Assembly (NCBI GenBank): GCA_025363475.1
Contig: JANYDS010000027.1
Location: forward strand, 1 to 64,000
DNA length: 64,000 nt
Direction: 5' to 3'
Source: Terriglobia bacterium
GTDB taxonomy: Bacteria; Acidobacteriota; Terriglobia; Bryobacterales; Bryobacteraceae
This document shows, piece by piece, positions 17,122 to 25,966 of this stretch (position 1 is the first letter of the stretch; every line of letters begins with the position of its first letter). The notes under the pieces are model-generated. The model had not been told where the DNA came from. It worked only from the letters and a program-made list of their open reading frames with translations, and did no database searches. Made by a program: the position numbers and the translations under genes.

Positions 17122-17325
17122 ATGGCTTCAGAGAAAGAACTCACCGCCCGCATCCGCCAGCTGGAGGAGATGAACAGCGCATTACAGGACAAGCTGGACA
17201 TGATCTATTCGATTATTGCCCCGGAGTTTGAGGAAGTGGATGGGGACGAGGCCAGTGAAGGCGACCAAGAAGAGGGTGCTGGCTTTGTGCAGATTCAAGG
17301 CGTAAAGCCGCCGAAGTCAAATTAA
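17122..17325 (+). CDS. small coiled-coil protein
   Basis: 67 residues from the ATG at 17122, which has an AGGGAAC ribosome site; longer in-frame starts would run through the tandem repeat. Residues 5-35 (ELTARIRQLEEMNSALQDKL) form a heptad-like helix, followed by an acidic middle and a polar tail. No function is known. It ends overlapping the 3' end of the convergent dedA gene by 4 bp. Confidence 0.6.
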   Translation: MASEKELTARIRQLEEMNSALQDKLDMIYSIIAPEFEEVDGDEASEGDQEEGAGFVQIQGVKPPKSN

Positions 17326-17912
17326 GGGATTTGTTTACGGCGGCGCAGCAGCCAGATAATGACGCCGACCACAGCGACGGCGATGGCTGCGATTAGAGCC
17401 CCGCGATCCAGGGCATGGCCGAAGTGCTCCCACTGATCGCCAAGAAAATAGCCGATGGCGATGAAGCAGGTGACCCAGATGATGCCGCCGGGCCAGGCCC
17501 ACAGTGCGAAGGTGCGGAAGTCGAGCTTGCTCATGCCGGCGGTAAGCGCAGTGAAGTGGCGCAGCCCGGCAATGAAATAACCGAAGAACAGGGTCCAGGT
17601 GCCATAACGGTGGAACCAGGCATCCACTTTTGGCTGATGACTGCCAATTTGTTTGTTAAACCATGCCGAGCGTTCCAGCAGGAAGACAACTCCTGAGCGA
17701 CCCAGCCAGTAACTGAGGGTGATGCCGCAGAGACTACCCGCGCAGCCACTCAAAATGGTGGGGATGAGGCCGAGTTTGCCATTGTGTACGGCGACGCCCG
17801 CGAGTACGAGAATGGTTTCGTCGGGGATCAGCGGGCCGACGATGCCCAGCATCAGCAGGCCGAAGATGGCGAAGTAGCCGTAGTTCGCGAGGAAGGAATC
17901 GATGTGTTCCAC
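17322..17912 (-). CDS. DedA-family inner-membrane protein
   Basis: 196 residues with the DedA/SNARE-associated fold. It has an early re-entrant region (GPLIPDETILVLAG), a central Arg motif (FFGYFIAGLRHFTALTAG) and a final pair of transmembrane helices. DedA proteins support membrane-lipid recycling (undecaprenyl phosphate or phospholipid flipping in characterised members) and proton-motive force. The short length and the motif place it in the usual bacterial subgroup. It lies 5 bp after pyrF on the same strand. Confidence 0.92.
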   Translation of the reverse strand: MEHIDSFLANYGYFAIFGLLMLGIVGPLIPDETILVLAGVAVHNGKLGLIPTILSGCAGSLCGITLSYWLGRSGVVFLLERSAWFNKQIGSHQPKVDAWFHRYGTWTLFFGYFIAGLRHFTALTAGMSKLDFRTFALWAWPGGIIWVTCFIAIGYFLGDQWEHFGHALDRGALIAAIAVAVVGVIIWLLRRRKQIP

Positions 17913-17917
17913 TCGGG

Positions 17918-18598
17918 TTAAGCCAGCTCGGCGCGAATGGCAGCCAGAGCGGCGGCCGGGTCCGGCGCGCGGGAAACCTGGCGTCCGATGACGACATAAT
18001 CGGCGCCATCATCCACAGCTTCACGCGGGGTGGCGACACGCTTCTGGTCTCCGGCGGCGGCACCGCGCGAACGCACTCCGGGAGTGACGATAATGGCACT
18101 GGGGCCAGCCTGTGCACGTATGGCACGGGCTTCCAGTGGCGACGCGACTACACCGTCAATGCCAATTTTCATGGCCTGGTCAACACGCTGCGCTACGAGG
18201 TCAGGGATGGTGCCGCTATAACCCTGTTCGCGCAAGTCATCCTGATCGAGGCTGGTGAGAACGGTAATGGCGATGAGTTTCAGAGGGGAATCGCCCCGGC
18301 CTTCGACAGCCGCACGCATGACCTGGCCAAGGCCGTGAACGGTGAGAAAAGTGGCTCCGGAACGGGCAGCGACTGCGACTGCGCGTTTCACGGTTTCACC
18401 GATATCGTGGTGCTTCATATCGAGGAAGACGCTCTTGCCGCGACCGGTGAGGGAGCGCACATAATCCATACCAGCGGCGGCGAAGAGTTCCATGCCTACT
18501 TTGTAGATTTTGGCGGAGCCACCGAGCGCTGCAACGAGATGGTCAGCGTCACGGGCGTTGTCGAAATCGAGGGCGATGATGACGGGGTCTGGTTTCAT
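17918..18598 (-). CDS. pyrF: orotidine-5'-phosphate decarboxylase
   Basis: 226 residues. The beta strand IIALDFDNARDA begins the protein and the catalytic DxKxxD region is VFLDMKHHDIGETV (about 58-71). A phosphate-binding VTPGVRSRG motif lies near 172, followed by VIGRQVSRAPDP. It catalyses the last step of UMP synthesis in the cytoplasm. It overlaps the end of selD by 4 bp and precedes dedA by 5 bp. Confidence 0.97.
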   Translation of the reverse strand: MKPDPVIIALDFDNARDADHLVAALGGSAKIYKVGMELFAAAGMDYVRSLTGRGKSVFLDMKHHDIGETVKRAVAVAARSGATFLTVHGLGQVMRAAVEGRGDSPLKLIAITVLTSLDQDDLREQGYSGTIPDLVAQRVDQAMKIGIDGVVASPLEARAIRAQAGPSAIIVTPGVRSRGAAAGDQKRVATPREAVDDGADYVVIGRQVSRAPDPAAALAAIRAELA

Positions 18599-19632
18599 AT
18601 CAGGCGGATGGGTTTGGCGGCGCGGGGCAGGACGCGGCCGATACGGGTAGCGTTGGGAAGGATCTGTTCGAGTTGTGCTGCGTCGGTTGCGGAGAGTGAG
18701 ATGAGCAGGCCACCGGAAGTTTGCGGATCGTAAAGAAGGTCAAGAAGTGCAGGCTCAATCAGCGTCTCGTTTTCGACCACACAGTCGGCAAAATTGCGAT
18801 TGTTGACCAGGCCGGCGGATATTGCGCCGGCGCGGATGGCGTCGAGTGCTCCGGTCAGAAGGGGAATTTTCGCAGGTTCGATTTCGAGCGTGACATTACT
18901 GGCGAGGGCCATTTCGCGGGCGTGGCCGATCATCCCAAAACCACTGACATCGGTGCAGCCATGGATGTCGAAGGGGAGCATGGCTTCGCAGGTGGCGCGA
19001 TTGAGGGTGAGCATGGAGGCTGTGGCCGCTTCGATAGCGGCGGCACTGGCGATGCCCTTCTTGAGCGCGGTGGTGATGGCACCAGTGCCGAGGGCTTTGG
19101 TAAAGAGCAGGATGTCACCCGGTTGTGCTCCGGCATTGGCAAGTACGCGGTTGGGATGGATGGTGCCCGTGACCGCGTAGCCGAATTTGATTTCAGGATC
19201 ATTGACGCTATGGCCGCCGATCACGGCACAGCCCGCTTCGCGCATTTTTTCGAGCCCGCCGCGCATGATGGCAGCGAGGTCGTTGAGTTCTCCGGTGGCG
19301 GGGAAGGCAACGATGGTGAGAGCCGAAATGGGAGTGCCGCCCATAGCCCAGACGTCACTGAGGGCATTGGCGGCGGCGATGGCCCCGAAGGTGTAGGGGT
19401 CATCAACCATGGGAGTGAAGAAATCCACGGTCTGGACCAAGGCAAGGTCGGGGGACAGGCGATAGATTCCGGCGTCATCAGCGGTGTCGAAACCGATCAT
19501 GACGTTGGGGTTGGGGATGTGCGGCAGGGTCGCCAGAACCTGACTGAGAAGGCCCGGGCTGAGTTTGGATGCACACCCGCCGGCTTTTACCTGAGCGGTG
19601 AGGCGCGGAGCTGCTGGTTTAGTTTCCGTCAC
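18595..19632 (-). CDS. selD: selenide, water dikinase
   Basis: 345 residues. The N-terminal active-site loop is KAGGCASKLSP with catalytic Cys20 and Lys23; it is the cysteine form, with no in-frame TGA. The ATP-grasp-like body shows DDAGIYRL, GGHSVNDPEIKFG and the FGMIGHAREMA motif. SelD makes selenophosphate for selenocysteine or 2-selenouridine. Neither selA, selB nor mnmH is in the window, so the end use here is unknown. Confidence 0.96.
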   Translation of the reverse strand: MTETKPAAPRLTAQVKAGGCASKLSPGLLSQVLATLPHIPNPNVMIGFDTADDAGIYRLSPDLALVQTVDFFTPMVDDPYTFGAIAAANALSDVWAMGGTPISALTIVAFPATGELNDLAAIMRGGLEKMREAGCAVIGGHSVNDPEIKFGYAVTGTIHPNRVLANAGAQPGDILLFTKALGTGAITTALKKGIASAAAIEAATASMLTLNRATCEAMLPFDIHGCTDVSGFGMIGHAREMALASNVTLEIEPAKIPLLTGALDAIRAGAISAGLVNNRNFADCVVENETLIEPALLDLLYDPQTSGGLLISLSATDAAQLEQILPNATRIGRVLPRAAKPIRLI

Positions 19633-19652
19633 GGCGTCTTACAATCATAGCG

Positions 19653-20318
19653 ATGCAAGTATGCCTCATCGAACCGGCGGCGGAAGAGTTTGGTGCCGCG
19701 CTGGAGACTCTGTATGGTCGGGTACCGGATCCGCTGCTGCAGCCGGCTCTGCCTTACTCGGTGATCGTGAGGAACGTTGGGCAACAGGCTATTGCGCTGC
19801 TGGGGATTCGATTCGATATGACCGGAATGAAGGGCAATAAATATTCGGTGGTGCATTACGCGGATACTCTGCGGCATCCGGAAAAGGCGGCACTGAAGCC
19901 GGGTGCGATGCGTTTTGTGTGCGCCGAGCCGGCTTACACGGAACTGGTTTTGCGCGGTGAGGGCGGCGTGAATGCGCGGGCCCGGATGAACCTGGAAAAT
20001 TTGCGGCGGGTGCTGCGGATAAAAGCGTCAGTGGATTGCGTGGCGTTTGACGACGGGCGGTTTGAAGGAGTGGATTCGCGCGGGGCGTTTGATCGGCTGG
20101 AGTGCGAGCGGCTTGCGGAAATCGCGTTTGTGGATGAAGTGCTGGCGGGGAAGGTGGGTCTGGAGGCGCTGCTGCTGCAGGCATTGGAAACGGATGAACG
20201 GAAACTGCTGGCCCGCCGGTTTTATGAAGGCTTTGTCGCGGGCGGAGCGGCCGAAGTGGTCTCCTTCGCCCGCAATCACAAATGCCGGATCAGGCTGATT
20301 CGCGCTGACGCGATTTAA
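19653..20318 (+). CDS. protein of unknown function
   Basis: 221 residues, divergent from selD with a 20 bp gap. No signal peptide or membrane segment. The first part has a beta-like pattern (YSVIVRNVGQQAIALLGIRFD, shortened here) reminiscent of Ig-like folds. The second half is helical and Arg/Glu-rich. It shows normal codon use and ends in a 29 bp tail-to-tail overlap with the PEP-CTERM gene. I do not recognise a family. Confidence 0.65.
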   Translation: MQVCLIEPAAEEFGAALETLYGRVPDPLLQPALPYSVIVRNVGQQAIALLGIRFDMTGMKGNKYSVVHYADTLRHPEKAALKPGAMRFVCAEPAYTELVLRGEGGVNARARMNLENLRRVLRIKASVDCVAFDDGRFEGVDSRGAFDRLECERLAEIAFVDEVLAGKVGLEALLLQALETDERKLLARRFYEGFVAGGAAEVVSFARNHKCRIRLIRADAI

Positions 20319-20994
20319 TGAATATCCGACGGCCGCCAGCGAACAGAAGGGCCGAACTCAGGAGCAGCACGGTACCCGGCTCGGGAGCCCCGGATGCACC
20401 GCCATCCACGCTGTCCAGAATCTGAAAATAGTTGCCGGTTTGAATATCGCCCTGAGGTCCGCCCCACTGCGGGTAAGTAGCAAAGCTATAAACAGCCCAG
20501 CCGACAGAAGTGCCGCCGGGGATTTGTTCCCAGTACTGCTGTGAACTTGTGGTGGCATAAGATGTCGAGAGGTTCAGATAGTAAGTATCACCGCCCGTAA
20601 GTGCGGCCGTGACTCCGGAAATGGTATTGCCGTAAATGCCATAGCTGCTGTAGCCGCCTGTAGCCTGATGCAGGTAGGTACTGTTCAGCGTTCCCGCACC
20701 CGACGCAGCAGTCCCGGAGGCGACTACGGTTCCGGTGTCCGGTCCTGTCGTAATGGACCAGTTCACAGAGGTGAGCGGGTCTGATGCGAAGCCACCTTCT
20801 CAGCTGCGGAAATAGATGCCGAGGGCAACGGAATCAGCCGCGACGCTGAATGAATCACTGGCGACTGCACTGGCACCGTGATAAAGGTTTACGGCACCGT
20901 AACTGTCAGACGGCGGGCCGTTGGTATAGATGGCACCTGCGAATGCCGGCGAAATCGCAAGCAGGCAGGTGCCGATCAGGGCAGCAATTTTCAA
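20290..20994 (-). pseudogene. PEP-CTERM exported protein interrupted by an in-frame TGA
   Basis: Read leftward from a TTG at 20994 with a GAGGAGG ribosome site, the frame encodes a signal peptide (KIAALIGTCLLAISPAFAG) and a beta-rich secreted domain. It ends in a PEP-CTERM sorting tail (PEPGTVLLLSSALLF, then Arg-rich). A TGA at 20802-20800 interrupts the frame, with matching sequence on both sides and no frameshift: GIYFRS, stop, EGGFASDPLTSVNWS. A Trp-to-stop change (TGG to TGA) is the simplest reading. Selenocysteine is a remote alternative despite selD nearby. An upstream ATG at 21048 is in frame but less likely. Confidence 0.75.
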
Positions 20995-21103
20995 GGTGGT
21001 TCCTCCTCGCGTGTCTAAAGTTTGTTCCCGCGTTTCGATCAATTCCAAGAGAACCGCCGTCAGGAATCTAAATGCCAGGTACCGGTACTACGTTCTTACG
21101 TTT

Positions 21104-21724
21104 TTATAACGCCGCGGGGCCATCGAGGTGCCGCCAGAGATACCAGCAGGCGACTGTTGACCAGGGTTTCCAGGCTGCGGCCAGCTTTTCCATATCCGCC
21201 GGTTTGGGAAGCTCTTCGAGTGCCCAGGCGCGCTTCATAGCGGTGCGGATGCCGAGGTCTCCCGTGGGCAGAACATCCGGGCGGCGCAGGGCGAACATGA
21301 GGAACATCTGGGCCGTCCAGACGCCGATACCTTTTACCTGGGTGAGGTGTTCGATGACGGTGGCATCATCGGCATCAGACAGGGTTTCAAAAACCACCGA
21401 ACCCTTTTTTGTATGTTTCGCCAGTTCGCGAATATAGAGTGTCTTGGCGGCGGAAAGGCCTGCTTTGCGCATTCGCTCTGACCGTAACTTCATGATGGAG
21501 GCCGGAGTTAAATGCTCACCGCCGGCGGCGGTCTGCAGGCGTCCGTAAATCACGCTGGCTACCCGGCCACTGAGCTGCTGATAGACAATAGAGCGAACGA
21601 GTGTTTCAAAAGAAGGCTCGCTGTACTCCATGGTGCAAGGACCAACGTCGGTGATGATGCGCGACAAAACCGGATCGGCTTTCTTCAGGTGCTGGATGGC
21701 TTTGCGCATGCGGGATTCCCTCAT
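21104..21724 (-). CDS. AlkA-type DNA-3-methyladenine glycosylase
   Basis: About 207 residues from the ATG at 21724; a second ATG at 21709 is equally possible, while upstream in-frame starts lie inside the divergent gene. The HhH-GPD fold is shown by QVKGIGVWTAQMFLMF followed by LPTGDLGIRTA, in which the aspartate is the catalytic residue. The first half carries YQQLSGRVASVIYGRL. It removes alkylated purines from DNA in base-excision repair. Confidence 0.92.
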   Translation of the reverse strand: MRESRMRKAIQHLKKADPVLSRIITDVGPCTMEYSEPSFETLVRSIVYQQLSGRVASVIYGRLQTAAGGEHLTPASIMKLRSERMRKAGLSAAKTLYIRELAKHTKKGSVVFETLSDADDATVIEHLTQVKGIGVWTAQMFLMFALRRPDVLPTGDLGIRTAMKRAWALEELPKPADMEKLAAAWKPWSTVACWYLWRHLDGPAAL

Positions 21725-21727
21725 TCT

Positions 21728-22717
21728 ATGAAAACTCTCTGTCTTACGCTTGCCGGTCTGCTGGCCGTTCCCCTGATCCTTATGCCGCTGGCGGCGCAGC
21801 AGCAAAAGCCGCTGGATGATATCGATACGCCGATTACGGTGGACGTGAATATCGTCAACCTCTATTGCTCGGTGCGGACGAAGCAGAACGGCTTGATCAA
21901 TAGTCTGACGCAGAACGATTTCGATCTGGCGGAAGACGGGACGAAGCAGACGATTAAATACTTCACGAAAGAAACTGATTTGCCGCTGACGATCGGGCTG
22001 CTGGTGGATGTGTCTAATAGTCAGCGCAATCTGATCGAGATTGAACGGCGAGCGGCGGGGTCTTTCTTTTCGAGCGTGCTGAAGAAGAAAGATGTCGCGT
22101 TTCTGATCAGTTTTGGGGCGGATTCGGAATTGCTCCAGGATACGACGGGGTCGCCACGCACGCTCCAGGAAGGTCTGAGCCGGATGAAACTGAACGGCGG
22201 TTTTTCAGGGATTAATTCGGGTCCGGTTCCAACCGCCAACAGGCCGAGAGGAACGGTGATGTACGACGCCGTTTACGTGGCAGCGAACGACATGCTGGCG
22301 AAGGAAGTGGGCCGCAAAGCCATCATTCTGATTACGGATGGGGAAGATCAGGGGAGCCGCGAAACTGAAAAAGCTGCGATTGAAGCGGCGCACAAATCAG
22401 ATGCGATCATCTACGGAATCCTTTACGTGGACCGGCAGTTTTACGGGGGCTTTGGTGGCGGTTACAGCGGTGAAGGAACGCTGAAAAAAATGGCCGAAGA
22501 AACGGGCGGGCGACTCTTTCAGGTAGACCGGAAGACTACGCTTGAGAATATTTTCGATCAGATTCAGCAGGAAATGCGGACGCAGTATGCGATCGGGTAT
22601 ACGCCGACGAACGGCAAGCGGGACGGGTCTTATCGCAAGATTGATTTGCGGACCAGCATTAAGGATTTGAAAGTTCAGGTCCGCAAAGGCTACTACGCGA
22701 TGGCTGCGCAGCAGTAG
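21728..22717 (+). CDS. exported VWFA-related protein
   Basis: 329 residues with a signal peptide (MKTLCLTLAGLLAVPL.., cleavage near 24). The pattern VNIVNLYCSVRTKQNGLINSL is followed by a von Willebrand A domain with MIDAS motif DVSNSQ and ITDGEDQGS. This is the acidobacterial VWFA-related architecture, common in many copies in that phylum. Such domains bind protein partners through a metal ion; the ligand here is unknown. Its start is only 3 bp from the chosen start of the divergent glycosylase gene. Confidence 0.92.
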   Translation: MKTLCLTLAGLLAVPLILMPLAAQQQKPLDDIDTPITVDVNIVNLYCSVRTKQNGLINSLTQNDFDLAEDGTKQTIKYFTKETDLPLTIGLLVDVSNSQRNLIEIERRAAGSFFSSVLKKKDVAFLISFGADSELLQDTTGSPRTLQEGLSRMKLNGGFSGINSGPVPTANRPRGTVMYDAVYVAANDMLAKEVGRKAIILITDGEDQGSRETEKAAIEAAHKSDAIIYGILYVDRQFYGGFGGGYSGEGTLKKMAEETGGRLFQVDRKTTLENIFDQIQQEMRTQYAIGYTPTNGKRDGSYRKIDLRTSIKDLKVQVRKGYYAMAAQQ

Positions 22718-22728
22718 CCGGACCGATT

Positions 22729-23601
22729 TTACAGGTATACTTTGCGGGCTTCGAGGTACGCTTCCACGGCTTCGGCCAGCGGAGGCATTGGGGCGATTCC
22801 GCATTCGCGCATGCGGGCGTTATCGAGGGCAGAGAACTGAGGGCGGCGTGCGGGCGTGCGGTATTCGCGTTCGTTAGTCGGGGTCAGGTCTGCTGTAAGG
22901 CCGGCTTTGTTGAAGATAAGGCGAGCGTAGTGGAACCAGGAAATGGGTTCTCCGCCGCCGATGTGGAAGATGCCGTGGAGATCGCGTTCCAGCAGATCAA
23001 TCGACCGGCTGGCCAGCAGTGGAGCGTAAGTCGGGGAGGCCACGTGATCTTCCACGACCCGGATGGGTTTGCCTTCCCTTGCCATTCGCATCATCAATTC
23101 GGGGAAATTACCGCGGGCGGTTTTGAGGGCGCCGGGGCCGAAGACGCCGGATGTGCGGACGATCAGGGGCCGGTCGAGATAGGCCTGTGCGTAGAGTTCA
23201 CCGGCTAGTTTGGAGACGGCGTAGGCACCGAGGGGATGGGTTGGATCGGTCTCGGCGTAAGGCCTGCCGAGCATGCCGTCAAAGACGTAATCGGTGGAGA
23301 AATGGATCAGACGTGCATCGTTCTGACGGCACGCCAGCGCAAGGTTGCGAACGCCCAGGGCATTGGCCTCATAGGCCGCCAGGGGTTCGCGTTCGGCGAT
23401 ATCAACCTGGTTGTACGCGGCGGCGTTGAAGACGGCGGTGGGGCCGAATTCACCGAAAGCGCGTTCCACTTTTTCCCAGTTGCAGATGTTCAGCGCTTTG
23501 CGTTCATAGGCGCGAACTTCATAACTGCGGCGGCGCAATTCCGCGCACAACTCCACGCCCAGTTGACCGTGCGCGCCCAGTACGATCGCTTTCTTTTCCA
23601 A
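22729..23601 (-). CDS. rfbD: dTDP-4-dehydrorhamnose reductase
   Basis: 290 residues, short-chain reductase fold. The NAD(P)-binding motif is GAHGQLG (9-15) and the YxxxK pair lies in GAYAVSKLAGE. Further family marks are NAAAYNQVDIAE and FSTDYVFDG. It catalyses the last step of dTDP-L-rhamnose synthesis for surface polysaccharide. The other rfb genes are not in the window, so it stands apart from the rest of the pathway. Confidence 0.93.
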   Translation of the reverse strand: MEKKAIVLGAHGQLGVELCAELRRRSYEVRAYERKALNICNWEKVERAFGEFGPTAVFNAAAYNQVDIAEREPLAAYEANALGVRNLALACRQNDARLIHFSTDYVFDGMLGRPYAETDPTHPLGAYAVSKLAGELYAQAYLDRPLIVRTSGVFGPGALKTARGNFPELMMRMAREGKPIRVVEDHVASPTYAPLLASRSIDLLERDLHGIFHIGGGEPISWFHYARLIFNKAGLTADLTPTNEREYRTPARRPQFSALDNARMRECGIAPMPPLAEAVEAYLEARKVYL

Positions 23602-23610
23602 GCCGCTAGT

Positions 23611-24081
23611 TTACCAGCGCAGGCCGAAAAACAGAGAAAAGAAGGCGGCGAGGGCGAGAACGGTGAGGAATCCCACCCATGCCAGCCAGGAGATGCGCCT
23701 GATGTTGGCAGGTTGCTGACGGCCGGGAAGGGAGGCGGGTGCGCCGGGTTGAGGTGACGCGGCGGCGGACAAGGCCCGCGTGGCGCTTTCAATGCTGCCT
23801 TCAAGGCGGCGCGCCATCACCTGAGTGAGTTGTTCCTTGCCCGCGCGGTCGGCGATTACGATGGTTCCGGCGTTCCGGCTGGAAGTGGATTCCAGCAGAC
23901 GGCGGCGGAGCGCTTCGGGGACTTCCTGGACTGAAGAGTAGAAGTTATTGTCGTCGCCGGTGGAGATCATAACCACGGACGTTTTTACTACTCCTGAGAC
24001 ATTGCGATAGAGACTCAGGCCGCATTCCGGGCAGGTTGCACCTGCGGGGTCGAGATCGGAAAAGCAGCGGGGGCAGGTCAT
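23611..24081 (-). CDS. zinc-ribbon membrane protein of unknown function
   Basis: 156 residues. An N-terminal zinc ribbon has CxxC pairs at Cys3/Cys6 and Cys17/Cys20. A charged middle with a Pro/Ala-rich linker follows, then one C-terminal membrane helix (about 131-152, WLAWVGFLTVLALAAFF). It would be anchored with the ribbon in the cytoplasm. Its start overlaps the stop of the LysR gene by 4 bp (ATGA), so the pair is translated together. Confidence 0.75.
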   Translation of the reverse strand: MTCPRCFSDLDPAGATCPECGLSLYRNVSGVVKTSVVMISTGDDNNFYSSVQEVPEALRRRLLESTSSRNAGTIVIADRAGKEQLTQVMARRLEGSIESATRALSAAASPQPGAPASLPGRQQPANIRRISWLAWVGFLTVLALAAFFSLFFGLRW

Positions 24082-24977
24082 GCGGGCTTGTGATGACTGC
24101 CGAACTGGCCGAGAATCACATCGATAAAGCCGAGGGCGGCTTTGGGCAGAGCCTTGTCTTTGCGGTAAATCAGGCCCAGTTTGCGGATCATGGGTTCAGG
24201 CGCGAGCGGAATCGCTTTGAGGATGCCTTCATCCACTTCGCGTTTGAAATTGGAGGCCGCAAGGAAACTGACGCCGAGGCCCGCCATGACAAAACGCTTC
24301 ATGGTTTCGGAAGAATCAAGCTCCATGGATACACGGATTTCATTCTCCACGGTTTCGAACCAGGCATTGAGGCGCGTGCGCGTGATACCGGTCTGGGGCA
24401 ACAGCAACTGGTAGGGAATCACATCTTCACATGTCACGCTTTCCTTGTTGGCCAGGGGATGGCTTGCGGGCACGACGGCGCGGATTTCGTCGCGATGAAT
24501 TTCGACGATCTGGACACGCTTTTCCATCACGGGAAGCTGAGTGAGGCCGAAATCCGCCACGTTTTCCATGACGGCTTCCACGACGCGAGAGCCATATGCC
24601 CTGTTGACCTGGAGCTGAACTCCGGGGAACTGTGTTTTGTATTCCGCGAACACGGAGGGCAGAACGTAAATGCAGGTGGCTTCGTTGGCGGCGATGACCA
24701 GTTCCCCGCGCGGCGAAGTTTCGAGTTCATTGAGCGCGTTCTGCGCCTGGCGGCGGATATCGAGCAGCTTTTCAGAGTATTCGGCGAAGATGCCACCGGC
24801 TGTGGTGAGGGAGATGCGGCTGCCAAAGCGCTCGAAAAGTTCGGCTTTTAATTCATGTTCGAGCTGGCGGATTTGCGCACTGATCGCTGGTTGCGTGCGG
24901 TAACAGGTCTGCGCGGCCTTGGAAAAGCTTTTGAGCCTGACGATTTCGAGAAATGTGTGGAGCTGGTCAAAATCCAT
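24078..24977 (-). CDS. LysR-family transcriptional regulator
   Basis: 299 residues. The N-terminal winged helix-turn-helix covers about 1-60 (LHTFLEIVRLKSFSKAAQ.., TQPAISAQIRQLE), and a periplasmic-binding-like effector domain follows from about 90. LysR proteins often control a divergent gene; here the divergent unit, 146 bp away, is the MoxR plus ChaN-like pair. Control of that pair is therefore plausible but unproven. It is coupled to the zinc-ribbon gene by an ATGA overlap. Confidence 0.95.
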   Translation of the reverse strand: MDFDQLHTFLEIVRLKSFSKAAQTCYRTQPAISAQIRQLEHELKAELFERFGSRISLTTAGGIFAEYSEKLLDIRRQAQNALNELETSPRGELVIAANEATCIYVLPSVFAEYKTQFPGVQLQVNRAYGSRVVEAVMENVADFGLTQLPVMEKRVQIVEIHRDEIRAVVPASHPLANKESVTCEDVIPYQLLLPQTGITRTRLNAWFETVENEIRVSMELDSSETMKRFVMAGLGVSFLAASNFKREVDEGILKAIPLAPEPMIRKLGLIYRKDKALPKAALGFIDVILGQFGSHHKPA

Positions 24978-25123
24978 GGGCGCGCGGGACTACAGGCAAA
25001 ACAAAATCACCTTAACTTTAACAGAGACAAATTGTGAGCAGCCCTCAATTATGGGCCACTCGGCTGCGGCGGCCGATGTGAGAACGGCAGGTTTGGCCGG
25101 ATGCCGTTACAATTGGAACACTC

Positions 25124-25966
25124 ATGACAGCCGAAATCGAGGGAGTTACTCTCCACCTTGCGCACCCTGATGAATTGCCGGTGCGATGGGTAGGCCAGGA
25201 AGAACTGATGCGACAGCTTCTGGCCTCCTGGATGGTGGTCTCGGAGCAGGATGTTCCGATGAATCCGCGGCTGATCGGCAAGCCAGGCGTCGGGAAAACT
25301 ACCCTGGCGTATGCGGCGGCCAAACGGCTGGGGCGGGATGTTTTCATCATGCAGGCAACGATGGATACCCGGCCGGAAGATCTGCTGGTTACGCCGGTAA
25401 TTGAAGGCGCGGGCCGGTTGCGTTACGTGGCTTCGGCGCTGGTGAGCGCGATGATTCTGGGCGGCGTGGTGATCCTTGATGAAGGCAACCGGATGAGCGA
25501 AAAGAGCTGGGCCAGTCTGGCTCCGCTGCTGGATAATCGCCGCTATGTGGAAAGCATTGTGGCGGGCGTGAAGATTCGGGCGCACAAGGAATTCCGCCTG
25601 GTCACGACGATGAATGATGACGCTTCCACGTTCGAGTTGCCTGAGTATATTCACTCGCGGCTGCAGCCGCAAATTCTGATCGACTTCCCGGAAAAAGATG
25701 AGGAGATGCAGATCCTGAGGGAGAATTTGCCGTTTGCAGAGGAATATGTTCTGCAATATGTGACCGATTTTCTGCAACTGGCACATGCGGCGGATGAACG
25801 GTACAGCGTGCGCGATGGAATCAACGCAGCGCGGTTCGCCATCAAGCTGAAGACGTTTGCCACCGAACCGGAGCATGAACGCCAGGCGCTTGAAACCTCG
25901 CTGCTCGAGACGCTGGGTGAGGAGGCGCTTCGGTATGTCCGGCGCACCAGGCCCGCTACTTCCTGA
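25124..25966 (+). CDS. MoxR-type AAA+ ATPase, first gene of a two-gene unit
   Basis: 280 residues. Walker A is GKPGVGKTT (52-60) and Walker B is LDEGNR with Asp119 and Glu120. Sensor residues lie in LVTTMNDDASTF. It is more divergent than the MoxR at 9.7 kb and closer in style to the YehL-like ATPases that pair with dedicated partners. It overlaps the next gene by 32 bp, pointing to an obligate two-protein machine in which the ATPase remodels or regulates the large partner. A LysR gene is divergent upstream. Confidence 0.88.
   Translation: MTAEIEGVTLHLAHPDELPVRWVGQEELMRQLLASWMVVSEQDVPMNPRLIGKPGVGKTTLAYAAAKRLGRDVFIMQATMDTRPEDLLVTPVIEGAGRLRYVASALVSAMILGGVVILDEGNRMSEKSWASLAPLLDNRRYVESIVAGVKIRAHKEFRLVTTMNDDASTFELPEYIHSRLQPQILIDFPEKDEEMQILRENLPFAEEYVLQYVTDFLQLAHAADERYSVRDGINAARFAIKLKTFATEPEHERQALETSLLETLGEEALRYVRRTRPATS

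Noticed and set aside
20760-20810. Selenocysteine insertion in the PEP-CTERM protein
   Set aside because: The only hairpin after the TGA is five base pairs with a large loop, unlike a bacterial SECIS, and this family has no known selenoproteins; a nonsense change is simpler.
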